Assembly (NCBI GenBank): GCA_949128015.1
Contig: CASBRC010000474.1
Coordinates: 1 to 6,090, forward strand
Direction of reading: 5' to 3'
From: Synechococcales cyanobacterium PMM_0003
GTDB taxonomy: Bacteria; Cyanobacteriota; Cyanobacteriia; Pseudanabaenales; Pseudanabaenaceae
Length of the DNA: 6,090 nt
The notes under the pieces are model-generated. The model had not been told where the DNA came from. It saw only the letters and a list, made by a program, of their open reading frames with translations, and did no database searches. A program made the translations under genes and the position numbers. Positions 1 through 5,974 of the stretch are shown here, one piece after another (position 1 is the first letter of the stretch; each line of letters opens with the position of its first letter).

Positions 1-10
1 CCTTTACATA

Positions 11-104
11 ATATAGCAATCCTAAATGGGTTGTGAGAGTGCACCCCGAAGGGGCGCACTCTCACAACCCTCCAAATTTTACAAATGATTTAGGAGCGCT
101 ATAA
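11..104. repeat. MITE-like element with imperfect terminal inverted repeats
   Basis: The 17-nt left end (11-27, atatagcaatcctaaat) and the right end (88-104, atttaggagcgctataa) are inverted copies matching at 14 of 17 positions. They enclose a long hairpin (28-70). The whole unit is about 94 bp and has no coding capacity. Short elements with TATAGCAATCCTAAAT-type ends are, from memory, frequent between cyanobacterial genes, so a non-autonomous miniature transposable element is the likely explanation. No target-site duplication is obvious. A second inverted copy of the end motif (ATTGCTATA) lies at 334-342, so an alternative is that 12-342 is the outer boundary and other palindromes sit nested inside. 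Confidence 0.5.
28..70. repeat. Hairpin with 15-bp perfect arms
   Basis: The arm at 28-42 is exactly complementary to 56-70. Inside it, after one A/C mismatch, CCCC (44-47) pairs with GGGG (51-54) over a GAA loop. Read on the minus strand, the apex becomes CCCCTTCGGGG, compatible with a stable UUCG tetraloop. No T-run follows on either strand and no gene end is adjacent, so a terminator role is not supported. It is the central part of the element at 11-104. Confidence 0.75.
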
Positions 105-127
105 ATCTCTCTAAAGTCAAAATCACA

Positions 128-232
128 GATTAAACGGATTAAAGGATTACACAGATTTTTAATGGTGACGCGATGCGCCGCTTCGCAATAAAAAACGGCG
201 CATCGCGCCGTTAAAAAAAATCCGTGTAATCC
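128..232. repeat. GATTA tandem array and imperfect palindrome
   Basis: Four loosely repeated GATTA/GATTT units start at 128, 137, 145 and 154, a period of 8-9 nt. The array runs into a palindrome: the 9-nt outer arm 144-152 is complementary to 224-232, and the 12-nt inner arm 169-180 to 196-207. Between them is an imperfect AT-rich stretch with a length difference. The 15-nt loop (181-195) begins with part of a GCTTCGC motif (180-186). Similar GGATTAAACGGATTACAC strings occur in intergenic repeats of many bacteria; that is recollection, not a search result. No function can be assigned. Confidence 0.6.
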
Positions 233-253
233 CTAAAACTAGAATTGAGTGTC

Positions 254-318
254 GCTACAAAACCCAAATAAATGAAGGCGGCGTAAAGCGCCGCCTTCAT
301 TTATTTGGGTTTTGTAGC
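254..318. repeat. Perfect 30-bp stem hairpin
   Basis: Positions 254-283 are the exact reverse complement of 289-318, separated only by the 5-nt loop taaag. On the minus strand the apex reads GGCGCTTTACGCC, resembling the apices of the hairpins at the ends of lysC and lepB. It lies 38 bp beyond the stop codon of the minus-strand phosphoesterase, so it could act as that gene's transcript end, but there is no T-run after the stem. Its right end touches the 17-bp direct repeat at 318-334. Confidence 0.75.
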
Positions 319-334
319 CTAGGCAAAACTTACA
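318..334 (+). repeat. 17-bp direct repeat, copy 1
   Basis: The sequence cctaggcaaaacttaca is identical to 1204-1220. Neither flank continues the match. The two copies lie just outside the two ends of the metallophosphoesterase gene, 22 bp beyond its stop codon here. An exact 17-mer pair is not expected by chance in 6 kb. Confidence 0.8.
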
Positions 335-355
335 TTGCTATAGCTGACAATAACG

Positions 356-1195
356 CTATTTCAAAAACCACTCGAAGTAACTAATCTCAGGTATTGCGCC
401 AATTCTTATCGGTAATACTGATATTCCTAATCCTCTTGATACATACACATCAATTGAATGTGTCTGATACCAACCGCTAACATAATTACCACTACGTGGC
501 GGACGTATAGGGGTAAAGCCAAATAATGATATTTGACCACCGTGAGTATGCCCAGAAAGCATATATTGCGGCTTATACTCTGCTAATGTTTTCAATTCAT
601 TGGTGGAGACTTGATCTATATATGCGGGGGAATGGGAAAGTAATAAATGATTAGAATTAGGACTAATATTTTGAAGTGATTTAGTCAAGTTAGGCTCACC
701 AACTAAATCATCAACACCTGTGATCAATAGGCTCTGATTACCTTTTTGATATAAAGTGCTTTCATTAACCAACAAACGACAATCATAGGTAGTGTATATT
801 CTGGTTAGAGTTGCCAAATCAACTTTTGAATTGTATTCCCAGTTTCCGAGAATTGCATATTTAGTAATTTTGGGATCAAGAAGAGATAAAAAGCGATCGT
901 ATTCATTGATTTGGTCAGCTTTATCAATAGAATCTCCAGTCAACACAACAATATCTGGATGGAGTTGGTTTACTTGCTCTACAATTTGCTGAGCATGATG
1001 ATTAAATTTTTTCAGATGCAGATCGCTAATTTGAACAATTTTTAAGCTGTCTTGATTAGTGGCAATTTCTGGGTTGAGACGATATCGTGAAACCACAAGA
1101 AGATTTGGCTCGATACTAAAAGCATAAATAGCCAGTAAGGCTAAGAAAGTAGTAATAAAGAGCAATATATATCGTTTTTTCCTTATCTTCCACAT
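356..1195 (-). CDS. Membrane-anchored calcineurin-like metallophosphoesterase (YkuE/YaeI type)
   Basis: This 279-residue protein belongs to the two-metal metallophosphoesterase superfamily. Residues about 8-27 form one hydrophobic segment after a basic start, so it is probably anchored in the plasma membrane with the catalytic domain outside or lumenal. Motifs appear in family order: SDLH (D58, H60), GDS (D88), GNWE (N118), a histidine in SHSP (H188) and GHTHGG (H216, H218), which together form the dinuclear metal site. The layout and the end near IRIGAIPEIS recall the YaeI/YkuE subgroup, some members of which act on lipid A precursors or cell-surface phosphoesters; the substrate here is unknown. 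The usual GNHE/D histidine is replaced by W119. The ATG at 1195 is preceded by AGGA (1203-1206) at a 7-nt spacing, supporting the start. It lies 168 bp after gpmI on the same strand. No HIP1 octamer occurs in the gene, and it looks more AT-rich than lysC. Confidence 0.9.
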   Translation of the reverse strand: MWKIRKKRYILLFITTFLALLAIYAFSIEPNLLVVSRYRLNPEIATNQDSLKIVQISDLHLKKFNHHAQQIVEQVNQLHPDIVVLTGDSIDKADQINEYDRFLSLLDPKITKYAILGNWEYNSKVDLATLTRIYTTYDCRLLVNESTLYQKGNQSLLITGVDDLVGEPNLTKSLQNISPNSNHLLLSHSPAYIDQVSTNELKTLAEYKPQYMLSGHTHGGQISLFGFTPIRPPRSGNYVSGWYQTHSIDVYVSRGLGISVLPIRIGAIPEISYFEWFLK

Positions 1196-1202
1196 TAAAA
1201 TG

Positions 1203-1206
1203 TCCT
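1203..1206 (-). promoter_or_regulatory. Ribosome binding site of the phosphoesterase, lying at the repeat edge
   Basis: On the minus strand AGGA lies 7 nt upstream of the ATG. Three of its four bases come from the 17-bp direct repeat (1204-1220), so the repeat contributes the translation signal of this gene. Confidence 0.5.
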
Positions 1207-1220
1207 AGGCAAAACTTACA
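1204..1220 (+). repeat. 17-bp direct repeat, copy 2
   Basis: This is an exact copy of 318-334 in the same orientation, placed just upstream of the phosphoesterase start codon. It contains the palindromic hexamer CCTAGG. Confidence 0.8.
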
Positions 1221-1243
1221 GCGATTTTCACTGAATAAGACAT

Positions 1244-1294
1244 CAGAGAAATCTTTAAAAGCGCTGCTTCGCTGAACTTTCAAAGATTTCTCTG
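1244..1294. repeat. Hairpin with 13-bp arms in the gpmI-phosphoesterase spacer
   Basis: The arm 1244-1256 (cagagaaatcttt) is the exact reverse complement of 1282-1294. Inside, AAAG/CTTT-like pairing continues imperfectly, and the apex contains GCGCTGCTTCGC with the GCTTCGC motif at 1266-1272. On the minus strand it lies downstream of gpmI and upstream of the phosphoesterase. There is no T-run after the stem, so it is at best a weak or Rho-type terminator, an mRNA processing site, or simply another member of the local hairpin family. Confidence 0.6.
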
Positions 1295-1363
1295 TACCAC
1301 TTAAAGCCTCAACAGACTGTACTGGTGGGCTAATGTGAGATCTGCGCTCATCTACTCTCTTTT

Positions 1364-2968
1364 TTACATGCCAATTTTGACTGGGGTTTTGGCTACTTTG
1401 ATTTCGTAATTTGTTTTTTCCAAGAGCGAAACTCCTGTCATCTCTGCGGGTTGAGGCAGTTGCAAAATCTCCAAAATCGTTGGCGCGATGTCGGCAAGAC
1501 GACCACCAGAAGGATTGAGCTTAACATCAGCACCGTGACCATAAATCTTGCATCCTTCACCTTCCACCAAAATAAATGGCACAGGATTACTAGAATGGGC
1601 TGTCCAAGGATTACCATGCTCATCCCACATATATTCAGCATTACCATGATCGGCGGTGATTAGAGCAGTTCCGCCTGCATTGGCAATGCTAGACAGTAAT
1701 TTACCCAAACATCGATCAACATGCTCGAGAGCCTTAACCGTAGCCTCAAAGTTGCCCGTATGTCCTACCATGTCAGGGTTAGCATAGTTAATTACAATTA
1801 GCGAATACATCCGCTTGGCGATCGACTCCGCAGCAATGCGGGTTACCTCGGTTGCCGACATCTCAGGTTCTTGATCGTAGGTAGATACACGCGGACTATT
1901 TACCAATATGCGATCATCTCCTTCACTTGCCTCTTCTAGACCACCATCAAAGAAATAAGTAACATGGGCATATTTTTCAGTTTCCGCTAGCCGTAATTGC
2001 TTCAGTCCATGACTTGCTACCACTGGTCCTAGTAAATTAGCCAAGTTTTGAGGTGTAAAGGCAACAGGCACAGGTAAAGCACTGTCGTACTGAGTAAATG
2101 TGGCATAGACAAGATTTTCAATATAATTGCGTTCAAACCCTGCGAATTTTTCCGCAACAAGTGCTTGGGTAATCTCACGGGATCGATCGGGACGAAAATT
2201 AAAGCAAATTACGCCATCTCCAGATGCGATCGCACCATGGGCGATCCGAGTAGGTGGTAAAAATTCGTCAGTAACTTTTTCTTTGTAGGCGGCTTCTAAC
2301 AAGTCTGCTGCCGAAGTTAGCTTAGTTGTGATTTGATCATTGGTCAGGACTTCATAGGCTTTTTGCACACGATCCCAGCGTTTGTCGCGATCCATAACAA
2401 AGTAGCGTCCACTCACTGTGACAATGCGACCAACGCCAATTTTTTTTATATGGGCTTGTAAAAGCTTAATAAAGTTGATCCCAGAATGGGACAAGGTATC
2501 GCGTCCATCGGTAATCACATGAATACAAACATCTTCAACACCTTGGGATTTAGCTAAATCTAATAATCCCAACAAATGATCAATATGTGAATGCACTCCA
2601 CCATCAGAGCAAAGCCCTAAAAGATGCAATTTGCTGTGATTAGCTTTGACCTGTTCACAAACTTTAACTAGGACAGGATTTGATAATAATGAGCCGTCAT
2701 CGACAGCATCAGAAATTCTAACTAATTCTTGGGGGACAACTCGACCTGCACCAATATTTAAATGTCCAACTTCAGAGTTGCCCATTTGACCTTTGGGTAA
2801 GCCAACATCTTTGCCAGAGGCTTGGAGGAGAGTTTTGGGGTAAGTACTCCACAGACTATCCACGACGGGAGTATTTGCTGCGGCGATTGCATTGCCCTCG
2901 GTTTCTTCCCTATATCCCCAGCCGTCCAAAATAATCAGAACCAGTGGAGAAACAGACCCCGTTTGCAT
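1364..2968 (-). CDS. gpmI: 2,3-bisphosphoglycerate-independent phosphoglycerate mutase
   Basis: This cytoplasmic enzyme interconverts 3- and 2-phosphoglycerate without the 2,3-bisphosphoglycerate cofactor, using two Mn(II) ions and a phosphoserine intermediate. At 534 residues it is slightly longer than the usual 510-515, mainly from a short N-terminal addition and a C-terminal tail. The active-site set is complete: D15 in LDGWG, nucleophile S65 in GQMGNSEVGH, H126 in GGVHSHIDH, R156/D157 in TDGRD, R188 and R194 in GRYFVMDRD, R259/R262 in FRPDR, K332 in ETEKYAHVTYFF, D399 and H403 in NPDMVGHTG, D440/H441 in TADHGN, and H458 in TAHSSNPVP. The alkaline-phosphatase-like phosphatase domain is split around the inserted transferase domain (about 80-310). 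AAGGAA at 2978-2983 lies 9 nt before the ATG and supports the start. In cyanobacteria this step draws carbon from the Calvin cycle towards phosphoenolpyruvate. It is transcribed divergently from lysC. Confidence 0.98.
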   Translation of the reverse strand: MQTGSVSPLVLIILDGWGYREETEGNAIAAANTPVVDSLWSTYPKTLLQASGKDVGLPKGQMGNSEVGHLNIGAGRVVPQELVRISDAVDDGSLLSNPVLVKVCEQVKANHSKLHLLGLCSDGGVHSHIDHLLGLLDLAKSQGVEDVCIHVITDGRDTLSHSGINFIKLLQAHIKKIGVGRIVTVSGRYFVMDRDKRWDRVQKAYEVLTNDQITTKLTSAADLLEAAYKEKVTDEFLPPTRIAHGAIASGDGVICFNFRPDRSREITQALVAEKFAGFERNYIENLVYATFTQYDSALPVPVAFTPQNLANLLGPVVASHGLKQLRLAETEKYAHVTYFFDGGLEEASEGDDRILVNSPRVSTYDQEPEMSATEVTRIAAESIAKRMYSLIVINYANPDMVGHTGNFEATVKALEHVDRCLGKLLSSIANAGGTALITADHGNAEYMWDEHGNPWTAHSSNPVPFILVEGEGCKIYGHGADVKLNPSGGRLADIAPTILEILQLPQPAEMTGVSLLEKTNYEIKVAKTPVKIGM

Positions 2969-3013
2969 AAAAGACAGTTCCTTGTTAAGTACACGTTCAC
3001 TCCTGACTAGGCA

Positions 3014-3022
3014 ATTATACCA
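3014..3022 (-). promoter_or_regulatory. Extended -10 promoter of gpmI
   Basis: The minus strand reads TGGTATAAT, a consensus TATAAT with the extended TGn element. It predicts a transcription start near 3006-3008 and a leader of about 38 nt containing the AAGGAA ribosome site. No good -35 hexamer is seen 17 nt upstream, which is common for extended -10 promoters. The assignment rests on sequence match and position only. Confidence 0.6.
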
Positions 3023-3099
3023 TTGGAGTAAATTTACGGATTATCTTAACAATACTTGGCAATTAGCGCGATCGCAATGTATCGTAAAAAACTTTTAAT

Positions 3100-3155
3100 A
3101 AAACCGATTTTTAGTTTGCTGCACCTACGGTGCAGCAAACTAAAAAATCGGTTTT
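3100..3155. repeat. Long hairpin in the gpmI/lysC divergent spacer
   Basis: The arm 3100-3125 is complementary to 3129-3155 with a single bulged A in the AT-rich middle, giving about 26 bp under a TAC loop. The apex pairs as GCACC/GGTGC. T-runs occur on the plus strand at 3152-3156 and, more weakly, on the minus strand, so it looks like a bidirectional terminator. No recognised gene reads into it from either side, because both neighbours start rather than end here. It may terminate an unseen short or antisense transcript, or be a mobile palindrome. Confidence 0.7.
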
Positions 3156-3207
3156 TCTAAGCTGCCCGCTAACGAATGTATGATGGATAGTCTGTTGTGC
3201 TTCGCCT

Positions 3208-3313
3208 TAAGTAAATGGACATAATTAAATACCAAACCCAAAGGGCTGTGGCGCACGCTGCGCGTGCGCTACAGCTCTTTGGGTTTGGATTATTTATTAC
3301 GTCCACCTACTTA
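3208..3313. repeat. MITE-like palindromic element upstream of lysC
   Basis: The left end (3208-3231) and right end (3290-3313) are imperfect inverted repeats of about 24 nt sharing TAAGTA, TGGAC and TAAT/AAATA blocks, with a one-base indel. They enclose a 27-bp hairpin, so the 106-bp unit is palindromic over nearly its whole length. It has no coding capacity. The structure fits a non-autonomous miniature element mobilised in trans. It ends 58 bp before the lysC start codon and so may affect the lysC promoter or leader. A clear target-site duplication is not visible. Confidence 0.6.
3232..3288. repeat. 27-bp hairpin core of the upstream element
   Basis: Positions 3232-3258 pair with 3262-3288 over a TGC loop. 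The only two non-Watson-Crick positions are G opposite T, which would be G-U pairs in a plus-strand RNA but A-C mismatches in a minus-strand RNA. The top of the stem is the GC-rich GCGCACGC/GCGTGCGC. Confidence 0.75.
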
Positions 3314-3371
3314 GGTTAGTTAGCAAAACATGCAATAAATTCTTTCATCGGTTTAAAAATTTTCCTAACGA

Positions 3372-5207
3372 ATGGCGTTAATAGTTCAGAAATATGGTGG
3401 CTCCTCCGTAGCCGATGCCGATCGCATTAAAGCAGTACGCGATCGGATTAAGCGGACAGTTGATGCTGGTAATCAAGTCGTGGTCGTGGTTTCAGCAATG
3501 GGCAAAACCACCGATGGTCTGGTTGCTCTTGCCGAATCAGTGTCAGCAACTCATGCTCAAACCCTCACCGAGATTGCCGCTAAAGAGCGCGAAATGGATC
3601 TACTCTTGGCAACTGGTGAGCAGATAACCATCGCTTTACTGAGTATGGCTCTGCAATCGGCAGGACAACCTGCGATCGCAATGAATGGCTCGCAAGTACG
3701 AGTAGTCACCGAGCCGATCCACACTCGCGCCAGAATTTTATATGTCGAACCAGAACAAATCAAAGCTGCGCTTGATTTGGGAAAAGTCGTAGTGATAGCG
3801 GGATTTCAGGGCGTGGCGATCGATCGAGTAACGGGTTTGCCTAGTACTGAAATTACCACCTTAGGACGCGGCGGCTCAGACACCTCAGCAGTTGCGATCG
3901 CAGCCGCGATTAATGCCGATATTTGTGAAATTTATACCGATGTTCCGGGAATTTTGACTACTGATCCGCGCATAGTCCCCAAAGCACAAATGCTGGCGGA
4001 AATTACTTGCGATGAAATGCTGGAGTTAGCAAGTTTAGGTGCAAAAGTTTTGCATCCGCGATCGGTGGAGATTGCTCGTAATTTTGGCGTAAAAATGTGC
4101 GTGCGATCGAGTTGGCTTGAAGATGCTGGCACGGTGATTACTTCATCGCGGATTGGTACTGGCAATCTGAAAACCTTAGAAATTAATAACTTTGTCGAAG
4201 CTGTTTCCATAGATTACGATCAGGTCAAAATTGCCCTATTACAAGTCCCCGATCGTCCGGGGATCGCCGCTCAATTATTTACCCCTCTTGCTGAAAAAGG
4301 GATCAATGTTGATTTGATTATCCAAGCTGTCCAAGAAACTGAAGGGGTCAATGACATTGCTTTTACGATTCCACAGGATCAATTGCGATTGGCGGAAGTA
4401 GTCACCCGTAGCCTTGAAATGGGTGCTAGTTCAGTCACCGTTGATGCCGATGTTGCCAAAATTAGCATTATCGGTGTGGGCATGATCGGGCGACCAGGTG
4501 TTGCCGCGCAAATGTTCACGGCACTAGCTAAAGCAGGGATCAATATTCAAATGATCTCCACTTCTGAAATTAAAATTAGTTGTGTAATTGCTGCATCCGA
4601 TGGCGAATCTGCGATCGCAGCGATCCAAAAAACCTTCGATGTCCCAGTGCGATCGCATCAAGCTTGTGAAATCAATCCTGAAACCAACTCAGATATTTCT
4701 CCCGTGCGTGGTGTTGCCCTAGATCGCAATCGCGCCCGCATCGCGGTGCAACAAGTGCCAGATCGCCCAGGCATGGCGGCAAAAATTTTGGAACAGCTTG
4801 TTGCCCAAAATATTAGTTTGGACATGATCGTGCAGTCTCAGTCTGCTCGCAATGTTAATGAAATTGCTTTTACTGTGGCGATTGGCGATCTCGCCAAAGC
4901 TGAAACAGCGCTGAAACAATTTGCTCCAGTGCTAGGCTATGGCGAAGTTAGCTGCGATGGTGACATTAGCAAAGTCAGTATTGTGGGTGCAAATATGATC
5001 TATCAGTCGGGCATTGCGGCGCGAATGTTTAGCGCCCTTGCAAATTCAGGCATTAACATTGAGATGATTGCCACATCTGAGATTAAGGTTAGCTGTGTGG
5101 TGCGCGATCATCAAGCCGAACAAGCACTTAAGGTTATTCATCAAGAATTTAATCTGTCTGGCGATCGCGCGATCGAAGTTCCCAGTGTGCTGAAAACCAA
5201 ACCTTAG
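3372..5207 (+). CDS. lysC: Aspartate kinase with four ACT domains
   Basis: The enzyme phosphorylates L-aspartate with ATP, the committed step to lysine, threonine, methionine and isoleucine, in the cytoplasm. The kinase domain (about 1-270) shows KYGGSS (7-12), SAMG (41-44), the E74 region, GRGGSDTSA (165-173), YTDVPG (188-193), DPR (198-200) and LGAKVLHPR (222-230). Four ACT domains follow at about 285-350, 363-425, 456-520 and 534-595, arranged as two similar pairs. ACT1 and ACT3 share QVPDRPG (291-297, 461-467); ACT2 and ACT4 share SEIK and SCV. This duplicated regulatory region and the 611-residue length match the cyanobacterial enzymes, for which Synechocystis is the structural reference and concerted lysine/threonine inhibition is known. 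ACT4 is atypical in its ligand loop. The ATG at 3372 begins exactly at the conserved MALIVQKYGGSS, though no Shine-Dalgarno sequence precedes it. The last four codons and the stop lie in a palindrome. Confidence 0.98.
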   Translation: MALIVQKYGGSSVADADRIKAVRDRIKRTVDAGNQVVVVVSAMGKTTDGLVALAESVSATHAQTLTEIAAKEREMDLLLATGEQITIALLSMALQSAGQPAIAMNGSQVRVVTEPIHTRARILYVEPEQIKAALDLGKVVVIAGFQGVAIDRVTGLPSTEITTLGRGGSDTSAVAIAAAINADICEIYTDVPGILTTDPRIVPKAQMLAEITCDEMLELASLGAKVLHPRSVEIARNFGVKMCVRSSWLEDAGTVITSSRIGTGNLKTLEINNFVEAVSIDYDQVKIALLQVPDRPGIAAQLFTPLAEKGINVDLIIQAVQETEGVNDIAFTIPQDQLRLAEVVTRSLEMGASSVTVDADVAKISIIGVGMIGRPGVAAQMFTALAKAGINIQMISTSEIKISCVIAASDGESAIAAIQKTFDVPVRSHQACEINPETNSDISPVRGVALDRNRARIAVQQVPDRPGMAAKILEQLVAQNISLDMIVQSQSARNVNEIAFTVAIGDLAKAETALKQFAPVLGYGEVSCDGDISKVSIVGANMIYQSGIAARMFSALANSGINIEMIATSEIKVSCVVRDHQAEQALKVIHQEFNLSGDRAIEVPSVLKTKP

Positions 5208-5250
5208 GGTGTATGACGCTTTGCGCCACACACCCTAAGGTTTGATTTTC
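5192..5250 (+). terminator. Palindrome overlapping the lysC stop codon, possible terminator
   Basis: The arm 5198-5212 is the exact complement of 5230-5244. After one mismatch a further 5 bp (5192-5196 with 5246-5250) extend the stem, and the apex CGC-TTT-GCG closes it. The stem contains the last lysC codons and TAG (5205-5207). The tail after the stem is not a clean T-run, so intrinsic termination is uncertain. It sits 37 bp before lepB and could instead protect or process the lysC mRNA end. Confidence 0.4.
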
Positions 5251-5287
5251 AAGCTTTAAGATAAGTACATATCCCGCGAGCATTTCT

Positions 5288-5974
5288 ATGTCATCTGATA
5301 ATTCTAGCGATCGTCCTAGCAATCCTCCATCCGATCCCAAACAAGCTCCGCCTGTTGAAAAAAGTCCGATCAAAACTTTCTTAACTGACAACTTGCCAAC
5401 TGTCACAGTTGCCATTTTGTTGGCAGTTGGCGTGAGAATATTTATTGCTGAGCCACGTTATATTCCCTCTAGCTCGATGGAGCCAACTTTATTAATCGAC
5501 GATCGCCTAATTATCGATAAGCTCTCTTTTCGTTGGCGCAAACCCGAACGTGGCGAGATCGTGGTATTTAATCCCCCCGTTAATCCTGTTGTTCCTGATG
5601 CATCAAAGGTCTATATCAAGCGTGTGGTTGGGTTGCCAGGCGATCGCATTAGCATTCGTGATGGCAGAGTGTTTGTGAATGATCTACCTCTGAACGAGCC
5701 TTACATTGCATCTCCACCAAACTACACTTTACCAACCCAAGACGATGCCCTTTGTCCTAACTGCTTTCGTCCCAACAATGTTCAAGCAGGTAAAGATTAT
5801 CCATTTTTTACCGTGCCAAATGGGAAGTATTGGGTAATGGGCGACAACCGCAATAACAGTTTGGATTCTCACGCATGGGGATTTCTGCCCGAAGAGAATT
5901 TAGTCGGCAGAGCGATGTTTCGCTATTGGCCCTTTGACAATCGCGCTGGTAACTTAAACCTTCCTAAATATTAA
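5288..5974 (+). CDS. lepB: Type I signal peptidase
   Basis: This serine/lysine-dyad protease cleaves signal peptides from proteins exported across the plasma or thylakoid membrane. The 228-residue chain has a hydrophilic, Ser/Pro-rich N-terminus (1-35), one membrane segment (about 37-54) and a C-terminal catalytic domain on the outer or lumenal side. Conserved boxes are in order: SSSMEPT with nucleophile S63 (61-67), RGEIVVF (88-94), YIKRVVGLPGDRI with general base K111 (109-121), and GDNRNNSLDSHAWG (185-198). Between the last two boxes lies an extra stretch (about 147-175) that includes CPNC (C156, C159). Cyanobacteria usually carry more than one such peptidase; this could be either paralogue. 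The ATG at 5288 has only a weak GAG upstream but gives a normal N-terminus. It lies 80 bp after lysC on the same strand, with a hairpin between, so co-transcription is uncertain. Confidence 0.96.
   Translation: MSSDNSSDRPSNPPSDPKQAPPVEKSPIKTFLTDNLPTVTVAILLAVGVRIFIAEPRYIPSSSMEPTLLIDDRLIIDKLSFRWRKPERGEIVVFNPPVNPVVPDASKVYIKRVVGLPGDRISIRDGRVFVNDLPLNEPYIASPPNYTLPTQDDALCPNCFRPNNVQAGKDYPFFTVPNGKYWVMGDNRNNSLDSHAWGFLPEENLVGRAMFRYWPFDNRAGNLNLPKY

Noticed and set aside
28..318. CRISPR array
   Set aside because: The repeats are palindromes with different sequences and irregular spacing, and there is no cas gene.
1244..1294. Intrinsic terminator of gpmI
   Set aside because: The stem is real but on the minus strand it is not followed by a T-run, and it lies 70 bp past the stop codon, so I list it only as a hairpin.
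3156..3371. Lysine riboswitch or other leader control of lysC
   Set aside because: The region consists of palindromic elements without a recognisable L-box core, and control in this group is by feedback through the ACT domains.
3169..3374. 10-nt direct repeat ctaacgaatg at 3169-3178 and at the lysC start (3365-3374)
   Set aside because: Several 10-mer coincidences are expected by chance in 6 kb, and the match does not extend.
3932..4210. Minus-strand open frame of 92 codons inside lysC
   Set aside because: It is a shadow of the conserved aspartate kinase frame, shows no recognisable motif and has no ribosome site or promoter of its own.
5242..5271. Promoter for lepB (TTGATT, 18 nt, TACATA)
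   Set aside because: Both hexamers are weak and the implied leader would be only about 10 nt; the match is no better than chance in AT-rich DNA.
5149..5415. Minus-strand open frame of 88 codons across the lysC-lepB junction
   Set aside because: It overlaps two well-supported genes in antisense and spans the palindrome; the product resembles no family I recognise.
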